Source: DAMCAP01 sp964369265
Lineage (GTDB): Bacteria > Bacillota > Clostridia > Oscillospirales > Ruminococcaceae
Direction of reading: 5' to 3'
DNA: 17,112 nucleotides
Assembly: GCA_964369265.1 (NCBI GenBank)
Contig: CAYJEV010000029.1
Location: 1 to 17,112 of the forward strand
Shown here: positions 1 to 7,863 of the stretch, in pieces
How the letters are laid out: every line of letters begins with the position of its first letter
Numbering within the stretch: position 1 is the stretch's first letter
The notes under the pieces: generated by a model
Databases searched by the model: none
What the model saw: the letters and a program-made list of their open reading frames with translations, nothing else
Told to the model about the DNA's origin: nothing
Program-made: the position numbers and the translations under genes

Positions 1-25
1 AACGTAGCGGTTTTCTTTTGCTTAG

Positions 26-49
26 CTTTTCTTTTTTCCAAAAGAAAAG
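26..49. repeat. AT-rich inverted repeat (10-bp arms)
   Basis: The arms CTTTTCTTTT (26-35) and AAAAGAAAAG (40-49) are perfectly complementary around a 4-nt loop. The stem has only two G-C pairs. It could be a weak terminator for a gene lying left of the window or a dispersed intergenic repeat; the sequence alone does not decide. Confidence 0.45.
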
Positions 50-83
50 TAAGTTGAAAAAAATTTAGCAAAACTTTTACTCT

Positions 84-180
84 ACCTGACGGAACATTGC
101 AAGTTTAGTGCGAAACCTCTTAGTCATTCACCTTTAGTCACTAGCCTTGCAAAGCCTAACAGAACACTGCAAGTTTAGTG
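84..180. repeat. Two-copy degenerate 27-bp direct repeat, 70-bp period
   Basis: Positions 84-110 and 154-180 align without gaps and match at 23 of 27 bases. The last 13 bases (TGCAAGTTTAGTG) are identical. The copies lie between the window edge and the 3' end of the minus-strand membrane protein gene, in a stretch without any credible gene. They look like the remains of a tandem or dispersed intergenic repeat; function unknown. Confidence 0.5.
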
Positions 181-186
181 GTAAAT

Positions 187-816
187 TTAATTCTCTGACA
201 AATGATTATGTCTAGCTCCCACAACCGCGCCAATTACCCATAATCCTATGAAGGCAGAAAATATAAGAAACACCATATTAAGCTCATTGCTAACTATTGT
301 TGGATCAAATATCGGATATACATATTGACCACTAAAACTAGGGTAGTAAGCAGCATAAAATAGATAGCTCATAGGATATAAGCCTAATAATATTATAGTT
401 TTCGTTGTTATTCTTCCAACAAAAGGTGTGTGATGATATAACAAAGCTAGGGTAACAGGGCAGACTAAATGTAACATTACAGATAATGGATCGTTTAGAT
501 GAAACTCTGAATTTGAAGAGTAAAACCTTGCAACTCCGATATAATACCCAAGCGATATGCAAAACGAATAGCTCATGATCGCAGTTTTTATAGTGCTGCC
601 AAAAATGTATTTTTTAATTGCTCTTGCACCTAAAAAATAAAGCGATGCCCCAAACATGTATATAGAAACAACGAGTGTAGTTTGATTTGTAAGATACGAA
701 AACTGCTCAATTATTGCATAAAAGCTGTGATCAGAAGAATATATAAACCAATGTATAGTATAGTAAAAACAAATCGCTGAAAAAAAGAAACAAAAGACTC
801 CTTTAACTCTATTCAA
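187..816 (-). CDS. Pr6Pr-family-like integral membrane protein
   Basis: A 209-residue protein made almost entirely of hydrophobic helices; about six membrane spans can be drawn. The pattern recalls Pr6Pr/FAR-17a-type membrane proteins. An FSYLTNQTT segment follows the first loop (about residues 39-47), an HLVCPVTLALLYH helix carries polar His residues, and a later YPMSYLFYAAYYP segment precedes a conserved-looking YPIFDP stretch. No catalytic role can be assigned from the sequence. The start codon is TTG at 816-814, supported by GGAGG at 828-824 with 7-nt spacing; no ATG lies near. A TATAAT -10 box is at 849-844 (-) without a good -35. The gene stands alone, divergent from the M20 amidohydrolase gene. 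Family assignment is from motif memory and is moderate. Confidence 0.62.
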   Translation of the reverse strand: MNRVKGVFCFFFSAICFYYTIHWFIYSSDHSFYAIIEQFSYLTNQTTLVVSIYMFGASLYFLGARAIKKYIFGSTIKTAIMSYSFCISLGYYIGVARFYSSNSEFHLNDPLSVMLHLVCPVTLALLYHHTPFVGRITTKTIILLGLYPMSYLFYAAYYPSFSGQYVYPIFDPTIVSNELNMVFLIFSAFIGLWVIGAVVGARHNHLSEN

Positions 817-843
817 AAAAACACCTCCAAATTAGACAGGTTT

Positions 844-849
844 ATTATA
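844..849 (-). promoter_or_regulatory. -10 box of the Pr6Pr-like gene
   Basis: A perfect TATAAT on the minus strand ends 27 nt before the TTG start. At a 17-nt spacing the upstream hexamer is GTTTTA, a poor -35, so the promoter call rests mainly on the -10 box. Confidence 0.4.
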
Positions 850-962
850 ACCACAACCTGATGTTTTAAAACTGTTCTATGACTTTTTAGCTAAAAAATT
901 TATGCGATAAAAGCTAAACATACTATATAATTTGGTTAAAAAATGGAAAAAGATACAGCTTA

Positions 963-990
963 TTGACATAAAGGCATTATTTGCTATACT
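963..990 (+). promoter_or_regulatory. Sigma-A promoter of the M20 amidohydrolase gene
   Basis: TTGACA (963-968), a 16-nt spacer and TATACT (985-990), with TGC directly before the -10 box giving an extended -10. Transcription would start near 997 and leave a leader of about 65 nt. Confidence 0.75.
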
Positions 991-1061
991 GGAAATATAT
1001 TATTTCAATAAGCAACAAAATTCAGAGGTAACCCAATTATAAATTAAGAGGAGATTAAGCC

Positions 1062-2438
1062 ATGTACGAAATTGCCCTAAAGAAAATTGAAGAAATTCGC
1101 CCAACAATGGATAAGCTAAGAATGGATCACTGGAATAATCCAGAAGGCCCATACAGAGAGTTTGAAGCTCAAAAATTACAAGCAAAGGTGTTAGAGGAGG
1201 CTGGTTTTAAAGTTGAGCTAGGGTATGCTGGTGTTCCAACTTCTATTAGAGCTTCTTATGGTAGCGGCCATCCTGTAATTGGCTTTTTAGGGGAGTTTGA
1301 TGCTTTACCAGGTATGGCTCAAGAATGCACTTCAAAGAAATCTCCTATAGAAAATCAAGCTTACGGTCAAGGTTGCGGGCATAATTTATTAGGTGTCGCG
1401 CAAGTTTCTGCTGTTATTGCTATAAAAGAAGAGATGGAAGCTAAAGGAATTAAAGGTACTATTGTATATTATGGTTGCCCAGCAGAAGAAGTGCTAACAG
1501 GCAAGGGTTTTATGGCAAGGGGCGGAGCATTTAAAGAGCTTGACTGCGCAATTGCATTCCATCCTGGTGCTATGAATACTGTTAGCATAGGCACAATGAC
1601 AGGGCTTAACTCTGTGAAATTCCATTTCAAAGGCAGAACTGCTCATGCTGGTGGCGACCCACACAACGGAAGATCAGCTGTTGATGCTATGGAGCTTACA
1701 AGCGTTGGCGCAAACTACTTAAGAGAGCATGTTACTTCCGATGTTAGAATTCACTATACAATACTAGAGGGAGGAACAGCTCCTAATATCGTTCCTGACA
1801 AGGCTAGTGTGTGGTATTATGTTAGAGCACTTAGCAGAGAGGCTGTTGTTGATACATATAAAAGGCTTGTTAAGGTTGCGGAAGGCGCAGCTCATATGAC
1901 AGAAACAGAGCTTGAAGTTGAGCTATTAGGTGGATGCTATAACACACTAGCAAATAAAGTTCTTGCACGAGAGATACACAAAGCTTTAGAAAATGTTAAG
2001 CAAGACGAATGGACAGAAGAGGAAATTCAATTTGCTAAACAGTTAAATAATGATATGCCAACTCAATATCAAAAAGCCTTAATGCTAACAGGCTCAAAAG
2101 AAGGAACACAACTACACACAGGAATGCTACCTATCGTTAATCAAAATGGTTATGGTTCAACAGATGTTGGAGATGTAATGCATATAGTGCCTGGTGTTAT
2201 GTTCACAACTGCTTGCTACGCTATTGGTGCGCCAGGGCATTCTTGGCAAGTAACAGCTTGTTCTGGACATTCCATTGGCGAAAAGGGAATGACTTATGCC
2301 GCTAGAGGCATGGCTCATTTTGCATTAGAGTTATTAACAAAGCCAGAGCTAGTTGAAGAAGCAAAGCAAGAGTTTAATACTGTTCGTGCTGGCAGGGAGT
2401 ATGAATGTCCAGTTCCTGCAGAAGTTCCTGTGCCATAG
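1062..2438 (+). CDS. M20D-family amidohydrolase, AbgB-like (p-aminobenzoyl-glutamate hydrolase subunit B type)
   Basis: A 458-residue cytosolic zinc-dependent amidohydrolase of the M20D peptidase family, close in length and motifs to AbgB, which with AbgA cleaves p-aminobenzoyl-glutamate. Visible signatures in order: GEFDALPG (77-84), the metal ligand block GQGCGHN (102-108, Cys105 and His107), the catalytic/metal pair Glu142-Glu143, His167 in FHPG, TAHAGGDPHNGRSAVDA (193-209) from the inserted dimerisation domain, and the C-terminal block GSTDVGDV (365-372) followed by PGHSWQ (391-396). Start ATG 1062 has AAGAGGAG 8 nt upstream. It is monocistronic, with its own promoter at 963-990 and a terminator near 2541-2573. 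No AbgA or AbgT partner is present, so the substrate could be another N-acyl amino acid or dipeptide. Family is sure; substrate is not. Confidence 0.9.
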   Translation: MYEIALKKIEEIRPTMDKLRMDHWNNPEGPYREFEAQKLQAKVLEEAGFKVELGYAGVPTSIRASYGSGHPVIGFLGEFDALPGMAQECTSKKSPIENQAYGQGCGHNLLGVAQVSAVIAIKEEMEAKGIKGTIVYYGCPAEEVLTGKGFMARGGAFKELDCAIAFHPGAMNTVSIGTMTGLNSVKFHFKGRTAHAGGDPHNGRSAVDAMELTSVGANYLREHVTSDVRIHYTILEGGTAPNIVPDKASVWYYVRALSREAVVDTYKRLVKVAEGAAHMTETELEVELLGGCYNTLANKVLAREIHKALENVKQDEWTEEEIQFAKQLNNDMPTQYQKALMLTGSKEGTQLHTGMLPIVNQNGYGSTDVGDVMHIVPGVMFTTACYAIGAPGHSWQVTACSGHSIGEKGMTYAARGMAHFALELLTKPELVEEAKQEFNTVRAGREYECPVPAEVPVP

Positions 2439-2540
2439 CTTAAATAGGCAATGGTGAATAGAGGGTATTTGTAGTCTATTCTTTAATTTTCTTAAACACA
2501 AATAACCTAATTCTTTATTAGAATTGTGGAGAATAGAGCT

Positions 2541-2573
2541 AAAATCCACCTTGATTTTCTCAAGGTGGATTTT
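2541..2573 (+). terminator. Rho-independent terminator after the M20 amidohydrolase gene
   Basis: A perfect 14-bp stem (2541-2554 with 2560-2573) and a 5-nt loop TTTTC, followed by the 3' arm's own TTTT. It lies about 100 nt after the TAG stop. The A-run at the 5' base makes it plausible in both directions. Confidence 0.75.
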
Positions 2574-2656
2574 ACTATTAGTAATATTAAATGGATTTAT
2601 AACTAAAACTAAGCTTTTTTATCGAATAAATGATAAAGATGAGATTCTTTTTAATG

Positions 2657-2685
2657 TTGCAAAATTTGTTATGCTATGTTATGAT
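2657..2685 (+). promoter_or_regulatory. Probable promoter of the TetR-family gene
   Basis: TTGCAA (2657-2662), 17-nt spacer, TATGAT (2680-2685). The start would be near 2692, giving a leader of about 100 nt before the ATG at 2793. The rest of the 354-nt gap between 2438 and 2793 holds only the terminator at 2541-2573 and nothing else recognisable. Confidence 0.5.
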
Positions 2686-2792
2686 ATAGATATATATAAG
2701 ATACTTTGCTTAGCTTTTTATCAGTTTAAAAGGTGTATTTTTAAGGTATCAAGGAATTTTTAAATGATGAGAATTATGAGGGAGGAATCATT

Positions 2793-3422
2793 ATGAAACC
2801 AAGGTTGGCTATTATCGAAGCTGCAAGAGAGCTGTTTCTTAAGAATGGATACACCGATACAACAGTTAGACAAATTTCAGAGCTTTCAAACACAAACTTA
2901 GGGCTTATACCATACTACTTTGAAAAGAAAGAGAATTTAGCTAAAATCATTTATGATGAATGTTTAACTGGTTATCTGAAAGAAGAAGAATTTACCAAGC
3001 TTCAATTTGATAATCCAATTGCTTCTATTATGTGGGGATTTACACATGTCAGCAAACGAATGATAGAGCTTAATAGGTTGCATTTCTATTATGACTTAAT
3101 GATCGAAGGCATAACAACACAATATGCTCAAAGCTACTCTCACGAGCTAATGGCAGCAATAACAGATTACTATAGCTTAGATGTTAGTAGCGAACAGCTT
3201 CAAATTTCAGCAATAGTTTTAAAAGGTGTTGAAAATGCTCTTATGATGCATAAGTTTAGAGGTACTTTAGTGATTACCCCTTGCAACATTAATATTGCAA
3301 TTATAACTCAGCTTTGCCTATCACTTGGCATTGACAAAAAGGAAGTTGAAAATCAGATAAACCACTGCCTAAACACAATTAAAGAACAGGGGCTTTATCC
3401 TGAAATTCTAGACGAGGCATAA
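2793..3422 (+). CDS. TetR/AcrR-family transcriptional regulator
   Basis: A 209-residue protein with the classic TetR N-terminal helix-turn-helix. AARELFLKNGYTDTTVRQIS (residues 10-29) is followed by the recognition segment NTNLGLIPYYFEKKENL (33-49), where the YYFxxKexL pattern is diagnostic of the family. The C-terminal two thirds is helical and not recognisable as a known ligand-binding subtype. ATG 2793 has GGGAGGA centred 9 nt upstream. It stands between two hairpin terminators with its own promoter, so it is monocistronic. Its target is not evident: the downstream neighbour is spoIVA, convergent, and the upstream neighbour is the amidohydrolase gene. No clear palindromic operator was seen over its own promoter. 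Confidence 0.9.
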   Translation: MKPRLAIIEAARELFLKNGYTDTTVRQISELSNTNLGLIPYYFEKKENLAKIIYDECLTGYLKEEEFTKLQFDNPIASIMWGFTHVSKRMIELNRLHFYYDLMIEGITTQYAQSYSHELMAAITDYYSLDVSSEQLQISAIVLKGVENALMMHKFRGTLVITPCNINIAIITQLCLSLGIDKKEVENQINHCLNTIKEQGLYPEILDEA

Positions 3423-3453
3423 ATTTAATTGCATCATTTTAATTATTAACCCA

Positions 3454-3487
3454 AAAGGTGTGACGATTTTTAATTCGTCACACCTTT
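3454..3487. terminator. Bidirectional terminator between tetR-type gene and spoIVA
   Basis: A perfect 13-bp stem (AAAGGTGTGACGA at 3454-3466 with 3475-3487) and an 8-nt loop. It sits 31 nt after the TetR-family stop and 6 nt after the spoIVA stop. Both genes converge on it, so it probably serves both strands. Confidence 0.75.
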
Positions 3488-3492
3488 CAAAT

Positions 3493-4971
3493 TTAAAATA
3501 TAATGCAAATCAATCCATTGCAACCCTCATTTATGACACGCTGTAATGTTTGTTGAACCTTCAGTCGTGCATCATTTGGAAGGCTATATAGCTTGCTGTG
3601 TAGCCCCTCATTAACAAGTCCATGTAAAGATTTACCAAAAATATTGCTCTCCCATATCTTCTCAGGTGCTTCCTCAAACTCCTTCATTAGATAGTGCACA
3701 AGCTCTCTAGATTGCTTTTCGCTCCCAACAATAGGTGCAACCTCAGCACTAATATCTGTGCGCATTAGGTGTATTGAAGGAGCACAAGCTTTTAGTTTAA
3801 CGCCATACCTTCCGCCTTGTTTAATTATTTCAGGCTCATCTAACTGCATTTCGTCAAGCTCTGGCATAACAATACCATAGCCAGTTGCATTGACTTCTTC
3901 AATTGCATTTTTGTATCTATTGTATTTTGTCTTAACTTTTGTTAGTTCGGATAGTTCTGAAAGCAAGTCTGCTTCATTTTGAATGTTAAGTCCAGTCGTT
4001 TCTCCGAGAATCTTAAAGAACAAGTTATCTTCGAGTGTTACACCAACTTTAACAGCACCTTTTCCGTAATTCATAGATAAGAAGCGAGCGTTGTCTATAA
4101 ATCGGCAGTCAGAAAGAGCGGCAAGTGCATAGTTAATATGCTCAGCTGTGCTCATATTAAAGAAAATATCTTTTAACGAAGTTAGTACAGATGTTTTTAG
4201 CCAATGGTCATCGCTTAAACCTATAACCCACCTTGGAATTTCTATAGCGACTTCTTTCAATGGAAATTGTCTTAATACCTGCTCTAATATATCTTTAATT
4301 TCGTCTTCGTCTAAATTTAAGCAGTTAGTTGGTATAACAGGCACACGATAGTCCTCTGAAAGCTTTTTAGCAAGTTCTATGCTTGACTTATCCTCTGGCT
4401 GACGGCAATTTAAAAGCACTACAAACGGCTTTCCAAGCTCTTTAAGCTCTGCTATAACTCGTTGTTCTGCCTCTTCATATTCCTCCCGAGGAATTTCGGA
4501 AATGCTACCATCAGTTGTAACAACAATGCCTATGGTGCTATGCTCTGAAATAACTTTTTGCGTTCCAATTTCGGCGGCCATATTAAAAGGTATTTCTTGT
4601 TCAAACCAAGGGGTCATCACCATTCTTGGCATATCATTTTCAATGTATCCAACAGAGCTTGGCAGAATATAGCCAACGCAATCTATCATCCTAACACGTA
4701 AGTTGCTATTTTCTCCAATATTGAGGGAGATAGCCTCTTCAGGAACAAATTTAGGCTCAGTTGTCATTATAGTCCTGCCAGCAGAGGATTGAGGAAGCTC
4801 GTCAACTGCCCTTTCCTTGCGATACTTACTCTCAATGTTTGGAAGCACAAGCGTTTCCATAAACCTTTTTATAAAAGATGACTTTCCTGTTCTAACTGGA
4901 CCTACAACTCCTATGTATATATCTCCACCTGTTCTTTTGCCAATATCTTCATATATTTTATTGCTATCCAT
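3493..4971 (-). CDS. spoIVA: Stage IV sporulation protein A (spore coat morphogenetic ATPase)
   Basis: A 492-residue protein, the length typical of SpoIVA. In spore formers SpoIVA is made in the mother cell, binds the outer forespore membrane and polymerises by ATP hydrolysis into the basement layer of the coat, anchored by SpoVM. The Walker A motif GPVRTGKSS (24-32) includes Lys30. The sensor threonines fall at Thr70-Thr71 in GRTIMTT, and the Walker B aspartate at Asp97 in RMIDCVGY, the same numbering as I recall for the Bacillus protein. The C-terminal hydrophobic end GCNGLICIIF fits the membrane-targeting tail. ATG 4971 has AGGAGGA at 4985-4979. A sigma-E-like promoter lies just upstream. 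Monocistronic. Confidence 0.97.
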   Translation of the reverse strand: MDSNKIYEDIGKRTGGDIYIGVVGPVRTGKSSFIKRFMETLVLPNIESKYRKERAVDELPQSSAGRTIMTTEPKFVPEEAISLNIGENSNLRVRMIDCVGYILPSSVGYIENDMPRMVMTPWFEQEIPFNMAAEIGTQKVISEHSTIGIVVTTDGSISEIPREEYEEAEQRVIAELKELGKPFVVLLNCRQPEDKSSIELAKKLSEDYRVPVIPTNCLNLDEDEIKDILEQVLRQFPLKEVAIEIPRWVIGLSDDHWLKTSVLTSLKDIFFNMSTAEHINYALAALSDCRFIDNARFLSMNYGKGAVKVGVTLEDNLFFKILGETTGLNIQNEADLLSELSELTKVKTKYNRYKNAIEEVNATGYGIVMPELDEMQLDEPEIIKQGGRYGVKLKACAPSIHLMRTDISAEVAPIVGSEKQSRELVHYLMKEFEEAPEKIWESNIFGKSLHGLVNEGLHSKLYSLPNDARLKVQQTLQRVINEGCNGLICIIF

Positions 4972-5003
4972 CTCTCTTTCCTCCTAATTATTATCTTTAT
5001 TGC

Positions 5004-5033
5004 AATATATGTACTAACAAGGCGATATATTAC
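5004..5033 (-). promoter_or_regulatory. Sigma-E-like promoter of spoIVA
   Basis: On the minus strand GTAATATA (5033-5026) and CATATATT (5011-5004) are separated by 14 nt. They match the sigma-E -35 and -10 consensus as I recall it (GKMATATT and CATACAMT) at 7 and about 7 of 8 positions. The start would be near 4997, 26 nt before the ATG. This agrees with mother-cell expression known for the family. Confidence 0.65.
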
Positions 5034-5041
5034 TATATATT

Positions 5042-5117
5042 AGTGAAAAGCAAGATGAATAATTGCAGTTAGCTTGAATAATCTCCACTGCATTTCAATT
5101 ATTTAAGTGAAAAGCAA
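5042..5117. repeat. 12-bp direct repeat flanking an imperfect inverted repeat
   Basis: AGTGAAAAGCAA occurs at 5042-5053 and 5106-5117, 64 bp apart. Between them AATAATTGCAG (about 5059-5069) faces a near-complementary CTGCA...AATTATT interrupted by four bases. The block lies between the MFS terminator and the spoIVA promoter. It may be a decayed repeat; no function is assigned. Confidence 0.3.
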
Positions 5118-5143
5118 AACCGAGCCTTCAACTGGCTCGGTTT
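5117..5143. terminator. Terminator of the MFS transporter gene
   Basis: A perfect 10-bp stem (AAACCGAGCC at 5117-5126 with GGCTCGGTTT at 5134-5143) and a 7-nt loop. It lies about 27 nt beyond the MFS stop codon on the minus strand, with a T-rich tail on that strand. Confidence 0.75.
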
Positions 5144-5169
5144 GTTTGTTATTTTGTCACTTACTATGT

Positions 5170-6372
5170 TTAATCATCAAATCCGTATTTCTTCTTAAAT
5201 ACATATATGACAGGAAGGGTTAATAAAAGAAGCAAAGCTGAAACGATATACATGTTAGAATATCCTATGCCTGTCGCTAATACTCCAGTTCCATCGCCGA
5301 AGCCATTCGCAACAAATCCCCAAGCCATTCCTCCAATTAAAGAAGCTAAATCGAAAGCACAAGTAAATGTAGCGTTGGCTGAACCTCGATTTTCAGGCTC
5401 TGTATGCTTAATAACAAGAGAGTTTGAAACTGGATATATAACACCATATCCAAAACCATAAATAACGCCAATAAAGCATAACATTGGCAGTCCGTTAAGC
5501 TGGCTAACCATTAGCTGCCCTATTAAAACTATAGATATAGCGACGATGAGTATTTTCTGTTCACCTATTCGCCTTGATATTCTGCCAGAGAAAAATCTCG
5601 CTGCAACTGTACCAAAAGAGTTTAAGAAGAAGTATATACTAACAGACTCTATTCCCAAAGTCTTAGCGTATAGCGCAAGGAATGTTGTTAAAGCTACTTG
5701 AGAAAATGCAGTTATAAACATGATCAGAGCAGGAAGAAAGGCAGTTTTATTAAATAGCTTTATCTTCATTTTCTCGCCAGTTTTTCTCTCTTTTAATGGC
5801 TCTTTATAGCTTAGTCTTGAAAGAGCTATAACGCAGGTCACCGCAAGCGCAGTACCGATTAAAAATAATGCCTGCATTGGCACAAAGTCATATAAATATA
5901 ATCCAAGCGCTGGTCCTATTGTCATAGAAACAGCTCCAGCCATAGCATAATAGCCAATTCCCTCCGATACTCTATCTCTAGGCACAACATCCGCTGCTAT
6001 AGTTCCTGAAGTTGTGAAAGCCATCGCAAAGCCGACACCCTGTATCGCCCTTATCGCAACCATCACCCCAAGAGAATCAGTTAAAAAAAAGCCAATATAA
6101 GCAAGCAGAACAGTTGATGCACCCATTAAGCCCATTCGCTTTCTGCCTAATGTATCAACAAGCACGCCTGCGAATGGCCTAAATAGAAACGATCCTAATG
6201 CAAAAGCAGTCACCATCGAGCCAGCATATCTTGTGTCTATCCCAATATCTACTAAATAAAGTGGAAACGTTGGGTTTAATATCTGCCCTGACACCCCAAT
6301 ACATAAAGAACATATCATCGCTATAATTAAGCTTTTGCTCCAAATTTTTGAGGTCTGATTTTCTTCGTTCAT
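5170..6372 (-). CDS. MFS transporter (12-TM, drug-efflux-like)
   Basis: A 400-residue polytopic protein with about twelve hydrophobic segments split by a charged central loop around KEPLKERKTGEKMK (about 191-204), as in 12-helix major facilitator proteins. The loop between helices 2 and 3 carries motif A in the form GVLVDTLGRKRMG (69-81), and a second half-motif appears as ARFFSGRISRRIG. Fold and motifs resemble the drug:H+ antiporter branch, so export of a small hydrophobic compound by proton exchange is likely; the substrate cannot be read. ATG 6372 has AAAGGTGG about 9 nt upstream. An 18-bp palindrome lies between a possible promoter and the start. It is separated from the upstream lipoprotein gene by a hairpin, so it is probably a single-gene unit. 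Confidence 0.9.
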   Translation of the reverse strand: MNEENQTSKIWSKSLIIAMICSLCIGVSGQILNPTFPLYLVDIGIDTRYAGSMVTAFALGSFLFRPFAGVLVDTLGRKRMGLMGASTVLLAYIGFFLTDSLGVMVAIRAIQGVGFAMAFTTSGTIAADVVPRDRVSEGIGYYAMAGAVSMTIGPALGLYLYDFVPMQALFLIGTALAVTCVIALSRLSYKEPLKERKTGEKMKIKLFNKTAFLPALIMFITAFSQVALTTFLALYAKTLGIESVSIYFFLNSFGTVAARFFSGRISRRIGEQKILIVAISIVLIGQLMVSQLNGLPMLCFIGVIYGFGYGVIYPVSNSLVIKHTEPENRGSANATFTCAFDLASLIGGMAWGFVANGFGDGTGVLATGIGYSNMYIVSALLLLLTLPVIYVFKKKYGFDD

Positions 6373-6399
6373 CTTGCTATACCACCTTTAATATCTTAT

Positions 6400-6417
6400 A
6401 AAAATACATGTATTTTT
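6400..6417. promoter_or_regulatory. Perfect 18-bp palindrome in the MFS leader (operator candidate)
   Basis: AAAAATACATGTATTTTT reads the same on both strands and ends 27 nt before the MFS start codon. A possible extended -10 (TGG-TAAAAT, 6438-6430 on the minus strand, weak -35) would place the palindrome just downstream of the transcription start. That position suits a repressor. Confidence 0.5.
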
Positions 6418-6429
6418 CTGCACCTACTT

Positions 6430-6438
6430 ATTTTACCA
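6430..6438 (-). promoter_or_regulatory. Possible extended -10 promoter of the MFS gene
   Basis: TGG followed by TAAAAT on the minus strand. No good -35 is seen at 16-18 nt (TTCTAT at 17). The call is tentative and depends on the extended -10. Confidence 0.33.
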
Positions 6439-6526
6439 CAGTTTTATTAAAAATAGAATAGCTATGAAACAAAAATTTATTTGAATACGAAATAATATTT
6501 TGCTTTTTCTTTACTATAAATCAAAA

Positions 6527-6565
6527 ACTTGCAGTCAACCTAATACATTCTAATCGACTGCAAGT
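6527..6565 (-). terminator. Hairpin after the lipoprotein gene, probable terminator
   Basis: ACTTGCAGTC (6527-6536) pairs perfectly with GACTGCAAGT (6556-6565) across a 19-nt loop. On the minus strand it is followed by TTTTGATTTATAG. It lies 80 nt after the lipoprotein stop and before the MFS promoter region. Confidence 0.55.
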
Positions 6566-6644
6566 CATTCAAATTATTGTTTTAGAAACTCCATCACTTC
6601 TCATTTTCTTATAAATAATCGCAGTGAAGCGGAATTTATTTATA

Positions 6645-7709
6645 TTATCCTGTTGGAGGATTTAAATGCCCTTGAGCATATTTATCTAAAAGTATGATGT
6701 CGCTTCTTTTTTCATATACTAGAGCAGAGTCTATATCACTAGCATAAATAAGCAGCTGTGTTTCATTTTCATATACCTCATATACTAAACCATTATTAAA
6801 TTTTATCACAGCCTTCGCAGAATTTTCTAAAGATTTATTCTCGGTAAACTGCATATCCTTGACCCAAAAATCACTTAAATCTCTAAAAATATATGGAAGA
6901 GATAGCATATCTTCATAAGCTCCATAATCTTTAACATGTTCCATATCTCTCGAATAACAAGTAAGGTTTTCAATTCTACTAGGTCGCATCATTGAAAGCC
7001 ATTGTGGATACCCCCATTTTTCCCCATCATTATATTCTAAATACCATAGTTCCTTCATATGAATTTCTGACTCAATGTTATTGAGAATTTGTTTATAATC
7101 ATTTTCTGGAAGAGATAGCTTAACTCTTTCGCCATAACCCTCTCCTCTATCTGAATGTATTAACTCTATTCCATTTTCATAGAAGTATATGCTAAATTTT
7201 TCATCTTCAATTGTCACAAGCTCCATAAAGTCACCATCTAATATAGGCTCTCCTATGTCATTGTCTTGTATTGTATTTTCTAAAAGTTCAATTGAACGCT
7301 CCTGCCCTTCACTTCCATAACCACCAACAGAAAACACATGCAAAAAAGAATGAGATAACTTTAAATCATTATCGTTATAAATAAACCTTGCTTGCTCATG
7401 CCAAAGTTCATCTGTTAGATATAATTTTTGAAGCTTAGTATTCCACCAATGGTTTTCTTCAACTACAAAGCTAGATTGAATATCTGTTTCAGATGAGGAT
7501 AACGGAGCTTCAGATATACTACTAGATAAAACAGAAGATAACTCGCTAGAGTTAGCTTGACTGCTTTCAGCTTGCATTTCGTTTTGTGGTTTGCTAATTT
7601 CCTCTTCATTAGCTGACACTGGCATACTAGAACTTATGTTAGATGCATTCCCATTATCGCAAGCCGATAACAAAGCGATAAAAAATAAGATAGTTAATGT
7701 TTTTTTCAC
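6645..7709 (-). CDS. Secreted lipoprotein of unknown function
   Basis: A 354-residue protein with a clear lipoprotein signal: MKK, a hydrophobic stretch and the lipobox LSAC, so Cys17 would be lipidated after cleavage and the protein held on the outer face of the membrane. Residues 18 to about 85 are a Ser/Glu/Asn-rich low-complexity linker, as often joins the anchor to a folded domain. The remainder is an acidic, Trp/Tyr-rich region beginning about WWNTKLQKLYLTDEL, with no fold I recognise. The start is GTG at 7709-7707, chosen because AAGGAGG lies 7 nt upstream and the signal peptide begins exactly there. A promoter (TTGAAT-17-TATTAT, 7777-7749) precedes it. The gene is divergent from the AlaX-type gene. 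It may be lineage-specific. Confidence 0.88.
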   Translation of the reverse strand: MKKTLTILFFIALLSACDNGNASNISSSMPVSANEEEISKPQNEMQAESSQANSSELSSVLSSSISEAPLSSSETDIQSSFVVEENHWWNTKLQKLYLTDELWHEQARFIYNDNDLKLSHSFLHVFSVGGYGSEGQERSIELLENTIQDNDIGEPILDGDFMELVTIEDEKFSIYFYENGIELIHSDRGEGYGERVKLSLPENDYKQILNNIESEIHMKELWYLEYNDGEKWGYPQWLSMMRPSRIENLTCYSRDMEHVKDYGAYEDMLSLPYIFRDLSDFWVKDMQFTENKSLENSAKAVIKFNNGLVYEVYENETQLLIYASDIDSALVYEKRSDIILLDKYAQGHLNPPTG

Positions 7710-7748
7710 TGCTTAACCTCCTTCTAATAAATTTATTTATCTAAATCC

Positions 7749-7777
7749 ATAATACCACATTTTACCTTTTTATTCAA
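7749..7777 (-). promoter_or_regulatory. Promoter of the lipoprotein gene
   Basis: Minus-strand TTGAAT (7777-7772), 17-nt spacer, TATTAT (7754-7749), with TGG before the -10 box. The start is near 7742, a leader of about 33 nt before the GTG codon. Confidence 0.65.
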
Positions 7778-7803
7778 TACACTTACAAGAAACATATTTG
7801 CTA

Positions 7804-7832
7804 TAGACTATATCTTAAATTTAGGGTATATT
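7804..7832 (+). promoter_or_regulatory. Possible promoter of the AlaX-type gene
   Basis: TATATT (7827-7832) is preceded at 17 nt by TAGACT (7804-7809), a four-of-six match to TTGACA. The start would be near 7838, about 25 nt before the ATG. Plausible but not strong. Confidence 0.35.
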
Positions 7833-7863
7833 AGTTATAGAATAGTAAATTAGGAGGGCAGTA

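Noticed and set aside
2524..2763. 79-codon plus-strand frame starting with TTG
   Set aside because: It runs straight through the terminator hairpin and the tetR promoter, has no binding site and shows a random AT-rich composition.
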